A stretch of 64,000 bases of DNA, taken from the NCBI RefSeq assembly GCF_033063295.1, contig NZ_JAWJZH010000001.1, forward strand, positions 2,604,001-2,668,000, written 5' to 3'. This document shows, piece by piece, positions 28,604 through 37,397 of this stretch. The DNA is from Nitrosomonas sp. Is35. GTDB lineage: Bacteria; Pseudomonadota; Gammaproteobacteria; Burkholderiales; Nitrosomonadaceae. Both the position numbers and the translations under genes were made by a program. Below the pieces are notes generated by a model. It saw nothing but the letters and a program-made list of their open reading frames with translations, had not been told where the DNA came from and searched no databases. Positions within the stretch are counted from its first letter, which is position 1; every line of letters begins with the position of its first letter.

Positions 28604-29579
28604 GAAGCTGCGGAGTTTCGGCATTATCGGCATGAACCAAAGAAATTTTGGTTTGATCTCGCGCTATAATCCGCGCCACTTATATCCGCTGGTCGATGAC
28701 AAGTTAAAAACCAAACTGCTGGCGCAGCAAGCCGGGGTCACCGTGCCCAAATTGCTCGGTACCGTGCAGTATCAGCATGATGTGAAGTCGCTGAAGGAAA
28801 TATTGCATCCATACAGCCAGTTTGTCATCAAACCGGTCAAGGGCAGCGGCGGCAAAGGTATTCTGGTGATTACCGAACATGACCATAATCTTTACTTCAA
28901 ACCCAGCGGCGATGCGATACAACTGGCCGACATCGAACGGCATGTATCGAATATTCTGAGCGGATTGCATAGCTTGGGCGGCAAACCGGATACCGTGATG
29001 ATCGAATCGCTGATCCAGCTTGACCCGGTTTTCTCCGATTACAGTTATGAAGGTATTCCCGATATCCGCATCATCGTGTTGCGCGGTTATCCCATCATGT
29101 CTATGCTGCGGCTGACCACGCACGCTTCCGATGGCAAGGCGAATCTGCATCAGGGCGCGGTCGGCGTTGGCATCGACATCGGAACAGGCCGGGCGTTACA
29201 TGCGGTGCAGTACGGCGAATCCGTCACGCACCACCCGGATACACGCAAGACTTTTGCCGAATTGACCGTACCGCATTGGGATAAGCTATTGCAGCTGGCT
29301 GCCGCTTGTTATGAGATGACTGGTTTGGGTTATTTGGGTGCGGACTTGGTGTTGGATAGGGATCAAGGGCCGATGATCATCGAGCTCAACGCCCGCCCCG
29401 GGCTTGCCATTCAGGTGGCTAATCGCGCCGGTCTGGCGCCGCGCGTTGCGGTCATCGAAGCGATCGAAACTATTGATTCCGATCCACAATCCCGCGCCGC
29501 TTTCAGTAAGCGGCAATTCGCTTTCGATACGGATATCCATCCGCCCCGCTTGCTGCGTACCCGCAGCGATGACCGGTAA
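28584..29579 (+). CDS. RimK-related ATP-grasp alpha-L-glutamate ligase-like protein
   Basis: A 331-residue ATP-grasp enzyme of the alpha-L-glutamate-ligase-like family (TIGR02291 type). Visible features are RYNPRHLYPLVDDKLKTK, the ATP-binding FVIKPVKGSGGKGILVI, IPDIRIIVLRG and the Mg-binding IIELNARPGLAIQ. Such enzymes join an amino acid, often glutamate, to a peptide or protein carboxylate using ATP; the target of this subgroup is not known. The ATG at 28584 lies 20 bases inside the previous gene; a later ATG at about 28632 is possible. It is cytoplasmic while its two partners face the periplasm. The next gene converges 10 bp away. Confidence 0.88.
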   Translation: MLLASAKKLRSFGIIGMNQRNFGLISRYNPRHLYPLVDDKLKTKLLAQQAGVTVPKLLGTVQYQHDVKSLKEILHPYSQFVIKPVKGSGGKGILVITEHDHNLYFKPSGDAIQLADIERHVSNILSGLHSLGGKPDTVMIESLIQLDPVFSDYSYEGIPDIRIIVLRGYPIMSMLRLTTHASDGKANLHQGAVGVGIDIGTGRALHAVQYGESVTHHPDTRKTFAELTVPHWDKLLQLAAACYEMTGLGYLGADLVLDRDQGPMIIELNARPGLAIQVANRAGLAPRVAVIEAIETIDSDPQSRAAFSKRQFAFDTDIHPPRLLRTRSDDR

Positions 29580-29589
29580 CTACGCGGAT

Positions 29590-31254
29590 TCAATCCCCGG
29601 CATTCACGATCACCTTGTTGCGCCCTCTTTGTTTCGCTTGATAAAGCGCTTTATCAGCTGCTTCGCTCAGGCTCACGGCATCGGAAAAATGCGCGAGATC
29701 GGCAATCCCGCAGCTGAAGTTGACTGAAAACTCTTCATCGTGGCTCAGATGCAGCAAGCGCGAGAAAACCGTGCGTATCTCATCAATCACTTTGGCCGCC
29801 GACGCCGCATCGGTATCGTTCATGATCACGGCGAATTCCTCGCCGCCGTAACGTCCGACGATATCCGTTTCGCGCAAACGCTGTTTCAGTAGCCGCGCCA
29901 GGCTCTTGAGCACACGATCGCCTGCGGCGTGTCCGTAGGTGTCATTCACTTTCTTGAAGAAGTCGATATCCACCATCGCCAGCGAGAGCGGCGAGCTCAA
30001 ACGGCTGGATCGTATCACTTCGCGCGCCAATTCTTCCTTGATCGCGGTGTGATTGAGCAAACCGGTTAAACCGTCATGAATCATCATCGAACGCAAAAAG
30101 CGCGCGCGCGTCGCCCGTGTCGTCACGGCCGAAACCAAATGCCCGGCCCCGATCGGTTTGACCAGAAAATCATCGCCGCACAAGCTCATGGCTTCCGCTT
30201 GTGTATTGAAATCATTTTCCGAAGAAAGATATACGATTGGGGTGCTCAGAAAACCATCGATTTGCCGGATGACTCGCGCCAGTTCAACGCCGTTACACCC
30301 TGGCATATACAGATCCATCAGAATCAGATCGGGATTGAAATCGTTCAATGCGCCCAGCAGCTTCAGCGGTTCGCCCACGGTTTTCACCAGCATCCCGGCT
30401 TGTTCCAGTATCGTGGCGTGGTACGCCAATATGGTTTGACTATCGTCCACAATCAATACCCGGAACGGCTCCTGAATTTGCGAGGCGGTAATCAAATCGA
30501 GTTGATCAATCAATTCGGTGGAGTTGATCGGCTTGGTGAAATACGCCACGCCGCCGGCACGCACGGCACCGAGCCGGTAAGCCATCGCATCGTGCGTTGA
30601 GATAAAGATCACCCGGGCCGGTTGCGCCAGCTCTTTCTGAATCTGTTCCATGACCAGAATCCCGCCCATTTCATCTTCCGGAAACTCAACATCCATCAGG
30701 ATAATGGCATCGGGCCTGTGCTGCACGGCGGCGCGGAATTTATCCAGGTGGTTGAATACCTCCACTTCGTAACCGTAATAGCGCAGTTGCAGTGCAAGCT
30801 CCTGCGCGGCTTCGGCATCCGCTTCCACGACATATATCAGGCTGGATGTTTGCGCGTTCGGCAACAATGCATTTTCGTCATGAACCGTCGCAGCGGCATC
30901 CTGTGCTTGCTTGGATTCCTGCTCGATAGAAATCCGCTTCAAGGCGTCGATCTGCTGCAAAATCCGGCTCGATTGCGAATCGTCTACCGGAGTCGTAACC
31001 TGCAACATGCTTTTCAGGATTTTTTCCAGCGCACGTGCTTCAACACTCAGTTCCGGGTAACCGAACGTTTTACCATTGCTGACCAAATGGTGCACGGAAC
31101 GATGCATTTCCTGCAAAGCTTTGCTATCCCATTCCGACCGCAGCTTTTGCCATAGAGACTCAATCTCACTGATCCGGTGCGGCAGCTCTTGCGCAAATGC
31201 AGCCAACACCAAACGCATCCTTTCCTGAAATTCTTTGTGCTCTTTAGTAATCAT
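29590..31254 (-). CDS. Hpt-REC-REC-GGDEF diguanylate cyclase
   Basis: A 554-residue soluble signalling protein. An Hpt-like N-domain carries a likely phospho-His near 55 (HRSVHHLVSNGKTFG). A first receiver (about 138-255, with ILMDVEFPE) and a second receiver (about 265-385, LIVDDSQTIL and LILMDLYMPG) follow. The output is a GGDEF domain with an intact GRYGGEEFAVIM active site; an RETD I-site lies five residues before it, so the enzyme should make c-di-GMP and be product-inhibited. The first receiver has weaker acidic residues (VVEADAEAA) and may be degenerate. No kinase gene is adjacent. The PilZ protein at 39233 is a possible effector in the same window. Confidence 0.9.
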   Translation of the reverse strand: MITKEHKEFQERMRLVLAAFAQELPHRISEIESLWQKLRSEWDSKALQEMHRSVHHLVSNGKTFGYPELSVEARALEKILKSMLQVTTPVDDSQSSRILQQIDALKRISIEQESKQAQDAAATVHDENALLPNAQTSSLIYVVEADAEAAQELALQLRYYGYEVEVFNHLDKFRAAVQHRPDAIILMDVEFPEDEMGGILVMEQIQKELAQPARVIFISTHDAMAYRLGAVRAGGVAYFTKPINSTELIDQLDLITASQIQEPFRVLIVDDSQTILAYHATILEQAGMLVKTVGEPLKLLGALNDFNPDLILMDLYMPGCNGVELARVIRQIDGFLSTPIVYLSSENDFNTQAEAMSLCGDDFLVKPIGAGHLVSAVTTRATRARFLRSMMIHDGLTGLLNHTAIKEELAREVIRSSRLSSPLSLAMVDIDFFKKVNDTYGHAAGDRVLKSLARLLKQRLRETDIVGRYGGEEFAVIMNDTDAASAAKVIDEIRTVFSRLLHLSHDEEFSVNFSCGIADLAHFSDAVSLSEAADKALYQAKQRGRNKVIVNAGD

Positions 31255-31677
31255 GATAAGGTATCCAATCCTGCCTAAGCTTTGCAGTTTAATGCATAGG
31301 ATTTATGTCTCTGTGATAAAACCTGCCTTGCCGCGGCAGTCAGAGCAAAAGCATCCATTGCGGGTTAACGTTTCTTACGATCTGTATATCTTTTGCAGCC
31401 AGTGTATTCAAAAAAAGGAAATTCAATTTCACAATCTAACCCCTAAAAGTCGATCACTAAATTAATTTACTTTTAAATTTCATTAGCATCATATAGAGAA
31501 CTGAAAGTGAAATGTCAAAATCATCTCTATCCGGGCTTGTTTATCATCAGTTAAAGTACTCATTAATGTTTTTACCCGATTCCCTGCACTCCAGGTATTA
31601 CGCCCTATTCAGCAATATTGGCTGGATTAGAAGATAAACAAACATTCCCCGACAACGCTTATCACTCATTTGCAATT
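31255..31677. other. 423-bp intergenic region
   Basis: AT-rich spacer between divergent genes. A 76-residue reading at 31235-31465 overlaps the start of the GGDEF gene and has no coding character. I see no RNA gene, hairpin with a T-run, or clear operator. Promoters for both flanking genes must lie here. Confidence 0.4.
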
Positions 31678-32559
31678 ATGCAACACACAACTCGCTTCCG
31701 GATCCTGCTCATCACCATCGCAACCACCGCCATCACACTCATGCTGTTTTCCCTCGGCCCGCTTCTGACCGCTCCGGCACCCACGGCAGTGAGTACACTG
31801 TCAGCGGATTTTCCGGTGGAGTCCGTGGAAATTCCCTCGCAACAAGGAGTCACCGTGCATGGTTGGCTGGCTCGCGGAAAACCCGGTGGCGGTGTGCTGC
31901 TGCTGGTGCATTCGATGCGTAGCAACCGGATGGAAATGCTGAGCCGGGCGCGATTTCTGAAGGATCAAGGATACAGTGTGCTGTTTATCGATCTGCAAGC
32001 GCATGGGGAAACTGCCGGAGATCACATTACGTTCGGTTTGCGCGAAGCGGAAAATGTCGAAGCGTCCGTCGCCTTTCTGCGCAAGACCTTTCCGTCCGAG
32101 CGGATTGGCGCGATCGGCGCTTCCCTGGGAGCGGCCGCGATTGTGCTCGCGCAGCAGAATCTGAAACTGGACGCTGTCATTCTGGAGTCGCTTCACCCCA
32201 CCATCGAAGAAGCGGTTGATAACCGGTTAAAGCTGCATTTTGGCGATCATGGCTCGATCCTGTTGCCGCTCATGCTGTGGCAACTATCATTCTACTTGGA
32301 TGTTTCCCTGGATGCACTGAGTCCGATCACGCGGATCAATAACCTCAGCGCGCCCGTATTGTTCATTTCCGGGACGCATGATGTGCACACAACGCAAACG
32401 GAAACCGAACGCTTGTTCGATGCGGCAAGATTTCCCAAGGAATTATGGATTGTCCCCGGCGCGCGGCATTTCAATATGCACAGCTATGCCGGCAGAGAAT
32501 ACGAGCAGCGCGTCAGTGATTTTTTGTCCTATTATCTGCGCCCGCAGGATGACGGATAA
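31678..32559 (+). CDS. Alpha/beta hydrolase, membrane-anchored
   Basis: A 293-residue alpha/beta-hydrolase with one N-terminal hydrophobic segment (ILLITIATTAITLMLFSLGP) that could be an anchor or uncleaved signal. The nucleophile elbow is GAIGASLGAAAIV (Ser in G-A-S-L-G). The acid is the Asp in FISGTHDVHT and the His is in VPGARHFNMHS, so the triad is complete. The lid region is short. The closest look is to esterase/lipase-like or acyl-peptidase-like proteins; the substrate is not apparent. The start at 31678 was chosen because the upstream reading from 31618 lacks character. Confidence 0.8.
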   Translation: MQHTTRFRILLITIATTAITLMLFSLGPLLTAPAPTAVSTLSADFPVESVEIPSQQGVTVHGWLARGKPGGGVLLLVHSMRSNRMEMLSRARFLKDQGYSVLFIDLQAHGETAGDHITFGLREAENVEASVAFLRKTFPSERIGAIGASLGAAAIVLAQQNLKLDAVILESLHPTIEEAVDNRLKLHFGDHGSILLPLMLWQLSFYLDVSLDALSPITRINNLSAPVLFISGTHDVHTTQTETERLFDAARFPKELWIVPGARHFNMHSYAGREYEQRVSDFLSYYLRPQDDG

Positions 32560-32663
32560 CACAGTATCATTGCGGCTCTCACGAGCACAGCTATGATAAA
32601 GTGCCTGCCTGTTTTAGAATGCGTATTGCCGCTTTTGCATCCACTCAACAAAAAGAACTCAAC

Positions 32664-33098
32664 ATGAATCAATATCAGAATATTTTGCTCGCTGTCGATT
32701 TTTCCGATCATGGCCAGGCTGTCGCACAAAAAGCGCAATCGCTGGCAGAGCAGTTTAATGCGCAGCTTCACATCATTCATGTGCTGGATAATATTCCCAT
32801 GCCTGACACACCCTATGGCACGGTGATTTCACTCGATGAAGATTCATCGGATGATTTGCTGGAAGCGGAAAAAAACAAATTAATCCGGATGAGCGATCAA
32901 CTCGGTATTGCAGCGCAACGGCGCTGGCTGATCTGGGGTGAACCGCAACAGGAAATTATCCGGCTGGCCGCGCAAGAACGGATCGATTTGATTGTCGCCG
33001 GTTCCCACGGACGGCACGGATTGGCGGTGCTGATGGGTTCGACGGCGTCAGGCATTCTCTATCACGCGCAATGCGATGTGCTGGCCGTTCATCTGTAA
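32664..33098 (+). CDS. Universal stress protein (UspA family)
   Basis: A 144-residue single-domain Usp protein. The N-terminal ILLAVDFSDHGQAV and the C-terminal ATP-loop IVAGSHGRHGLAVLMGSTAS (G-x2-G-x9-G-S/T pattern) are present, so it is probably an ATP-binding member. These cytoplasmic dimers help cells endure starvation and oxidative or energy stress. The ATG at 32664 is the family start; the longer frame from 32601 has no conservation look. Confidence 0.9.
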   Translation: MNQYQNILLAVDFSDHGQAVAQKAQSLAEQFNAQLHIIHVLDNIPMPDTPYGTVISLDEDSSDDLLEAEKNKLIRMSDQLGIAAQRRWLIWGEPQQEIIRLAAQERIDLIVAGSHGRHGLAVLMGSTASGILYHAQCDVLAVHL

Positions 33099-33135
33099 GT
33101 GGGTCAGGAAATAACCCAGGTGTGATCGGGCAGCG

Positions 33136-33942
33136 TCAGTTTCTCCAGAATTGCCACCAGTTTTTTCCGCCCACTTCGGGCAACTCGGTCAAAAAGTAAC
33201 TTTGCGGAAAATTGATTCGCATCACGCGTTCCGCATCCTCGCGCAAATCGTACATTCCCAGCGCTTCATAGGCTTTGATCATAATATACAAGGCTTCTTC
33301 GGTAGCCGGTGTGCGGGGATATTCCTTCACCACGTTTTGCGCCCGGTTGGCTGCGGCGACATAGGCTTTGCGCTTCATATAGTAACGCGCGACGTGAATA
33401 TCGCTCATGGCGATGGAATTCAGCAAATACGCCATCCGCTGCCTGGAATCAGCCGCATATTTGCTCTCCGGATAACGCGTCACCAGCTCCTTGAAATTCT
33501 CAAACGACTCGTACGAAGCTTTTGAATCGCGCTCGCTCATGTCCTGCTTCAGCGGGCCTCTCAGCAAGAACCCCATCATGCCCCAATTATCGTTAAAGTT
33601 TGATAATGCCTTAATATAATAAGCATAATCTACATTCTGATGATTCGGATGCAATTTGATAAACCGGTCCGTTGCTGCGATCGCGGAAGCATGCTCTTCG
33701 TTTTTATAATGCGCATAAGCAATTTCAAGCTGCGCCTGCTGTGCAATCCGGCCGTAGGGATAACGTGCTTCCAATGATTCATACAGCTTGATAGCCGCAG
33801 TATAATTGCCCTCATTAAGTTTTTCTTTCGCCTCCGAATAAAACCTATTGGCCGACCAATCCTGCTGATCTTCCGTGCGATCCTGCAATAATTTGCACGC
33901 GGATAACGTTAACAACAGAATAAAAGCTAAACTACGTAACAT
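33136..33942 (-). CDS. bamD: Outer membrane assembly lipoprotein BamD
   Basis: BamD (ComL) is the essential lipoprotein of the BAM complex that inserts beta-barrel proteins in the outer membrane. The 268-residue reading has a lipobox (LLLTLSACKLL) and TPR repeats (YSEAKEKLNEGNYTAAI, YPYGRIAQQAQLEIAYAHYK, FIKLHPNHQNVDYAYYIKAL). Start: the ATG at 33942 overlaps the divergent rluD ATG in one CATG; in-frame ATGs at 33954 and slightly further upstream remain possible and would lie inside the rluD frame. Confidence 0.93.
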   Translation of the reverse strand: MLRSLAFILLLTLSACKLLQDRTEDQQDWSANRFYSEAKEKLNEGNYTAAIKLYESLEARYPYGRIAQQAQLEIAYAHYKNEEHASAIAATDRFIKLHPNHQNVDYAYYIKALSNFNDNWGMMGFLLRGPLKQDMSERDSKASYESFENFKELVTRYPESKYAADSRQRMAYLLNSIAMSDIHVARYYMKRKAYVAAANRAQNVVKEYPRTPATEEALYIMIKAYEALGMYDLREDAERVMRINFPQSYFLTELPEVGGKNWWQFWRN

Positions 33943-34996
33943 GACGAATTCCATAAAAAACAAAGATGCAGCCGGAGATTATAGCGTAAAGCCGCCAGCG
34001 CAAGCACGCAATGAACTTACCACGCCTGCCATTGAATTAACGATTCCCGCAGATTACGCCGGCTTACGACTTGATCAAGCGTTGGCGAAGCTGCTGCCCG
34101 ATTGGTCGCGCAGCCGGTTGCAAACTTGGATTAGCGAGGACAGGGTCACGCTGGACGGTGTGAAAGCCAGTGTAAAACAGAAAGTGTGGGGGAATGAACA
34201 TATCAGGATCTTGCCTCAGGACAGCGCTGCGGAATCGGTGTACACGGCGGAAGCGATCAGCTTGACCATTGTGTACGAAGATGAAGCGCTTATCGTCGTT
34301 AACAAGCCCGCCGGTCTCGTTACCCATCCGGGCAATGGCAACTGGCAGGGCACTTTGCTGAATGCCTTGCTGTACCACGCGCCGCAATTGGAAAACGTAC
34401 CGCGGGCCGGTATCGTTCATCGTTTGGACAAAGACACCAGTGGACTATTGGTCGTGGCCAAAACGCTCGAAGCGCAAACAAACTTGGTGCGCCAGTTGCA
34501 GCAACGCACGGTGAAACGCGATTATCTGGCGCTGGTTTTAGGTGAAATGACACAATCGGGTAGTGTCGATGCGCCGGTCGGACGCCACCCCGTTCACCGC
34601 ACGAAAATGGCGGTAACCCACACAGGAAAACCGGCAGTTACGCATTATCAGGTGCTCGAGAATTTTTCCGGGTGCACTTTGCTTCAATGCAGTCTTGAAA
34701 CGGGCCGCACACATCAAATACGGGTGCATATGCACTCCATCGGGCACCCGCTGGCGGGCGATCCTGTTTACGGCGGCCATCCCAAGAATATCCAGCAAGC
34801 CATCGGACAACGATTAGCTGATTTCCCCCGGCAGGCGCTGCATGCTCAGAAACTGGCGCTCACTCACCCGCAAACACAACAAATGCTGACATGGGAAGCT
34901 GAGGTGCCAGCCGATATGGATAATCTATTGCACACAGTGCGGCAATACAGCCAGCCGGATGCTACAGAATTTAATCCAGTTCTTGGATTGGAATGA
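33941..34996 (+). CDS. rluD: 23S rRNA pseudouridine synthase RluD
   Basis: RluD modifies uridines in helix 69 of 23S rRNA (positions 1911, 1915 and 1917 in E. coli numbering). The 351-residue protein has an S4-like N-domain (LRLDQALAKLLPDWSRSRLQ) and the catalytic motif GIVHRLDKDTSGLLVVAK with its Asp. Further motifs are TGRTHQIRVHM and GDPVYGG. The N-terminus starts with a 35-residue polar extension. Only the ATG at 33941, or ones inside bamD, are available as starts. The divergent bamD pair is a common beta-proteobacterial arrangement, but here no bases separate the two genes. Confidence 0.94.
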   Translation: MTNSIKNKDAAGDYSVKPPAQARNELTTPAIELTIPADYAGLRLDQALAKLLPDWSRSRLQTWISEDRVTLDGVKASVKQKVWGNEHIRILPQDSAAESVYTAEAISLTIVYEDEALIVVNKPAGLVTHPGNGNWQGTLLNALLYHAPQLENVPRAGIVHRLDKDTSGLLVVAKTLEAQTNLVRQLQQRTVKRDYLALVLGEMTQSGSVDAPVGRHPVHRTKMAVTHTGKPAVTHYQVLENFSGCTLLQCSLETGRTHQIRVHMHSIGHPLAGDPVYGGHPKNIQQAIGQRLADFPRQALHAQKLALTHPQTQQMLTWEAEVPADMDNLLHTVRQYSQPDATEFNPVLGLE

Positions 34997-35592
34997 AACT
35001 AGCTTTTTATTCGATCAGCCCGTCTTTAGTCCACTCCAATTCAAAGAAATAACGCCTTATCTTTCATCTCCCGCAAACACTATCTCCCTCATCCATTAAG
35101 TTGCCGCAGATTGAATGCACCGGCAACAGCCCAAATCCATGTTGGCCTTACTCCCGTCTCTTCAAGCGGCAATGTCAATCACTCCTATATACATAATTAT
35201 TATAGATAGATGAATTAATATTGTTTGTCATTATAAATAACGATCGATAAAGTAAGCAGCCATCGGAGTTCGCATCTGATCTGACAGATCGTTTGAAAAC
35301 GCATTCAAACCAGCATTAAACCTATTCTTCACAGGGTAGCGGCGGCACAGTTAGTTTCTCAACAACCTGTAAGGTGATCGTGCGTTTTCTCCGGCATGCC
35401 ATTGAAATCTCTTAACTCATCAATCAATTAAATGCAGGAGAGCGCATGAAGAAGATTACAGAAACCGCTATATTGGCTGAGATTGGAACACTGACTAGCT
35501 TATCGTCGCTATTGAGCAAAACCTTGGAACACGCAAACCATTCCCAATGGATAGCCGGACGGACACATCTCTATTTAATTTTAGAGGGCATC
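34997..35592. other. Intergenic region upstream of the haloperoxidase-like gene
   Basis: AT-rich stretch with a plausible promoter (35225-35253). From 35446 the haloperoxidase frame is already open, with AGGAG before an ATG at 35446, so the last 147 bp may be coding (see that gene). I found no RNA gene or terminator for rluD in 34997-35200. Confidence 0.45.
35225..35253 (+). promoter_or_regulatory. Candidate sigma-70 promoter
   Basis: TTGTCA (35225-35230), a 17-bp spacer, then TAAAGT (35248-35253). The flanks are very AT-rich. It would drive the haloperoxidase-like gene with a leader of about 190 nt to the 35446 start. Confidence 0.4.
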
Positions 35593-37158
35593 ATGAAAAT
35601 CTCAATCCATTTATTCTCATTGCCGCATGCCATTATCACCCTTGCTGCAACCATTATTTTATCCGCACCTCCAGCGCACGCTGATGTAATTACCGACTGG
35701 AATCAGCATATCGCCAAAGCCACCAAAGGTTTTGATGGCACCACCGGCAGCGGTGTCACGCTGAATTCCAATCTGTCCACCCGCATCTCCGCTATTGCGG
35801 CGCGCGCAGTATTCGATGCGGTAAATTCCATCAACCACTTCAGCAGCGGTTATTACTATTACCATCAGAGCAATGCCGGTTCCGCTCAAGCCGCAGCAGC
35901 GCAAGCCGCGCACGATGTGATCGTGAGTCAGCTCCCTGCGGCAGATGCTTGGGGACCGACCAGAATCTGGCTGGATACACAGCTCGCCGCTGATTTGGCC
36001 GCTTTGGGCGTAACAGCATCAGATCCGGGTATCCAGGCGGGCAAAGAGGCGGCAGCCGCCGCTATTGCCGCGCGGCAGCTTGACAATGCCAGTCCAGCCA
36101 CAACTTATGGCGCCGCGCTATCGCCAACAACCAATCCCGGCATCGGCCTGTGGCGTCAAAGCAATGCCGGAGCCGGAGTTACCAATCCCAGCACCGGCGC
36201 GCCAACCGGGTTTGATGCCAGCGGCGTGATCCAAGGCAGACCGGCCATCGATCTGAACTGGCGGGATGTCACGCCATTCAGCCTGAGTAACTCGGAGAAA
36301 GCCAGATTGGTGGCGCTGGTACCCATTTCTCCCGAAGTTGGCAGCCAGGAATATGAGCTGGAGCTGGATTATGTCCAAGCCTATGGCCAGGATACATCCA
36401 GCGTTCGCAGCGCCGACCAGACCGCGCAAGCCCTGTACTACAAAATCGATGCCGAGCTCTTCGTCAATGAAGCCGCGCACATCGCCTCCACAGCCAGAGG
36501 GTTAACACTGGACCAAAACGCCAAACTATTCGCACTGCTGCACAGCGCTGTCGCCGATGCCCGCATTGCCGCATTCGCTTCCAAATACGAGCAGAAATTT
36601 TGGCGGCCGATTACGGCATTGAATGCCGGAACGGATGGCACGGTAACCAATGGCTATAGCGATTGGCGCCCGCTGGCTGCAACCCCATCCCATCCTTCCA
36701 ACACCTCCGGGCACAGCGCAACCGGCGCCGCAGCGTTTGAAATCTTGCGTGCATTCTTTGGCGATAAGATCAGACCCGATGGAGGAGCTGTCAGTTTGGG
36801 CACCCTCCCTTGGCTTACCGGAACTAACAGCGGTACAGGCAACATCACCAGCCGCTCAGTCAAGACGTTCTCGCAAGCACAACTGGAGAATGGCGCCAGC
36901 AGGCTTTATCTGGGGGTTCATTTCGGTTTTGACAACTTGCAGGGACAATTGCTGGGATTGGCGGTAGCCAACGCAATCATCAATTCGGATGATCCTGCAG
37001 CTGCTAACTTGACGGCAAGAGAGTCGCCCGCTTCCCTCAAACGCATCCGGCATACGCTACTCAAATCTCCCGAGCTTTATGGCTACTACGGGCGGGAATC
37101 GCACGATCAATCCGGACTCGATACGATTGATTTTTCGCATCGCCGTCACCACCGGTAA
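35593..37158 (+). CDS. Vanadium haloperoxidase-like PAP2-fold secreted protein
   Basis: A 521-residue secreted protein of the vanadium-dependent haloperoxidase/PAP2 superfamily. From the ATG at 35593 it begins with a signal peptide (TLAATIILSAPPAHA). The oxyanion/vanadate-binding set is visible: Lys near 335 and Arg in KFWRPITA, SHPSNTSGHS with His near 367 and 374, and RLYLGVHFGFD. Family relatives include true haloperoxidases and phosphatases, and the two cannot be told apart here. Oddity: the same frame is open to an ATG at 35446 with a better Shine-Dalgarno, adding 49 residues (MKKITETAILAEIG...) before the signal peptide. The later start is preferred for export. Confidence 0.85.
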   Translation: MKISIHLFSLPHAIITLAATIILSAPPAHADVITDWNQHIAKATKGFDGTTGSGVTLNSNLSTRISAIAARAVFDAVNSINHFSSGYYYYHQSNAGSAQAAAAQAAHDVIVSQLPAADAWGPTRIWLDTQLAADLAALGVTASDPGIQAGKEAAAAAIAARQLDNASPATTYGAALSPTTNPGIGLWRQSNAGAGVTNPSTGAPTGFDASGVIQGRPAIDLNWRDVTPFSLSNSEKARLVALVPISPEVGSQEYELELDYVQAYGQDTSSVRSADQTAQALYYKIDAELFVNEAAHIASTARGLTLDQNAKLFALLHSAVADARIAAFASKYEQKFWRPITALNAGTDGTVTNGYSDWRPLAATPSHPSNTSGHSATGAAAFEILRAFFGDKIRPDGGAVSLGTLPWLTGTNSGTGNITSRSVKTFSQAQLENGASRLYLGVHFGFDNLQGQLLGLAVANAIINSDDPAAANLTARESPASLKRIRHTLLKSPELYGYYGRESHDQSGLDTIDFSHRRHHR

Positions 37159-37323
37159 GAATGCAATTCCTCAATGAAGAACTTCGCTTCAAGGCGTAGC
37201 GGAGCTCTTCGACAGATCCTCCGAAGCCTACGATGCAGTCATTCCGGGTCGCCGGAGTATTGGGAAGGTATGGATAATCTAATGTACCTGATACAGCAAT
37301 ATCGTATCAATTCACTGCAGAAT

Positions 37324-37353
37324 AAAAAAATGCGCCCAAGGGCGCATTTTTTT
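37324..37353. terminator. Bidirectional Rho-independent terminator
   Basis: A 14-bp perfect stem (seven A/T pairs plus TGCGCCC/GGGCGCA) with a 2-nt AA gap and T-runs on both strands. It lies between the convergent haloperoxidase-like and porin genes and can end both transcripts. Confidence 0.92.
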
Positions 37354-37397
37354 GTTTCATATTTCATAACTCTCGTCACATGTATCAAACTATTAAC

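Noticed and set aside
31235..31465. 76-codon open frame in the intergenic region
   Set aside because: Overlaps the GGDEF gene start, has no conserved pattern, and its composition is like the AT-rich spacer.
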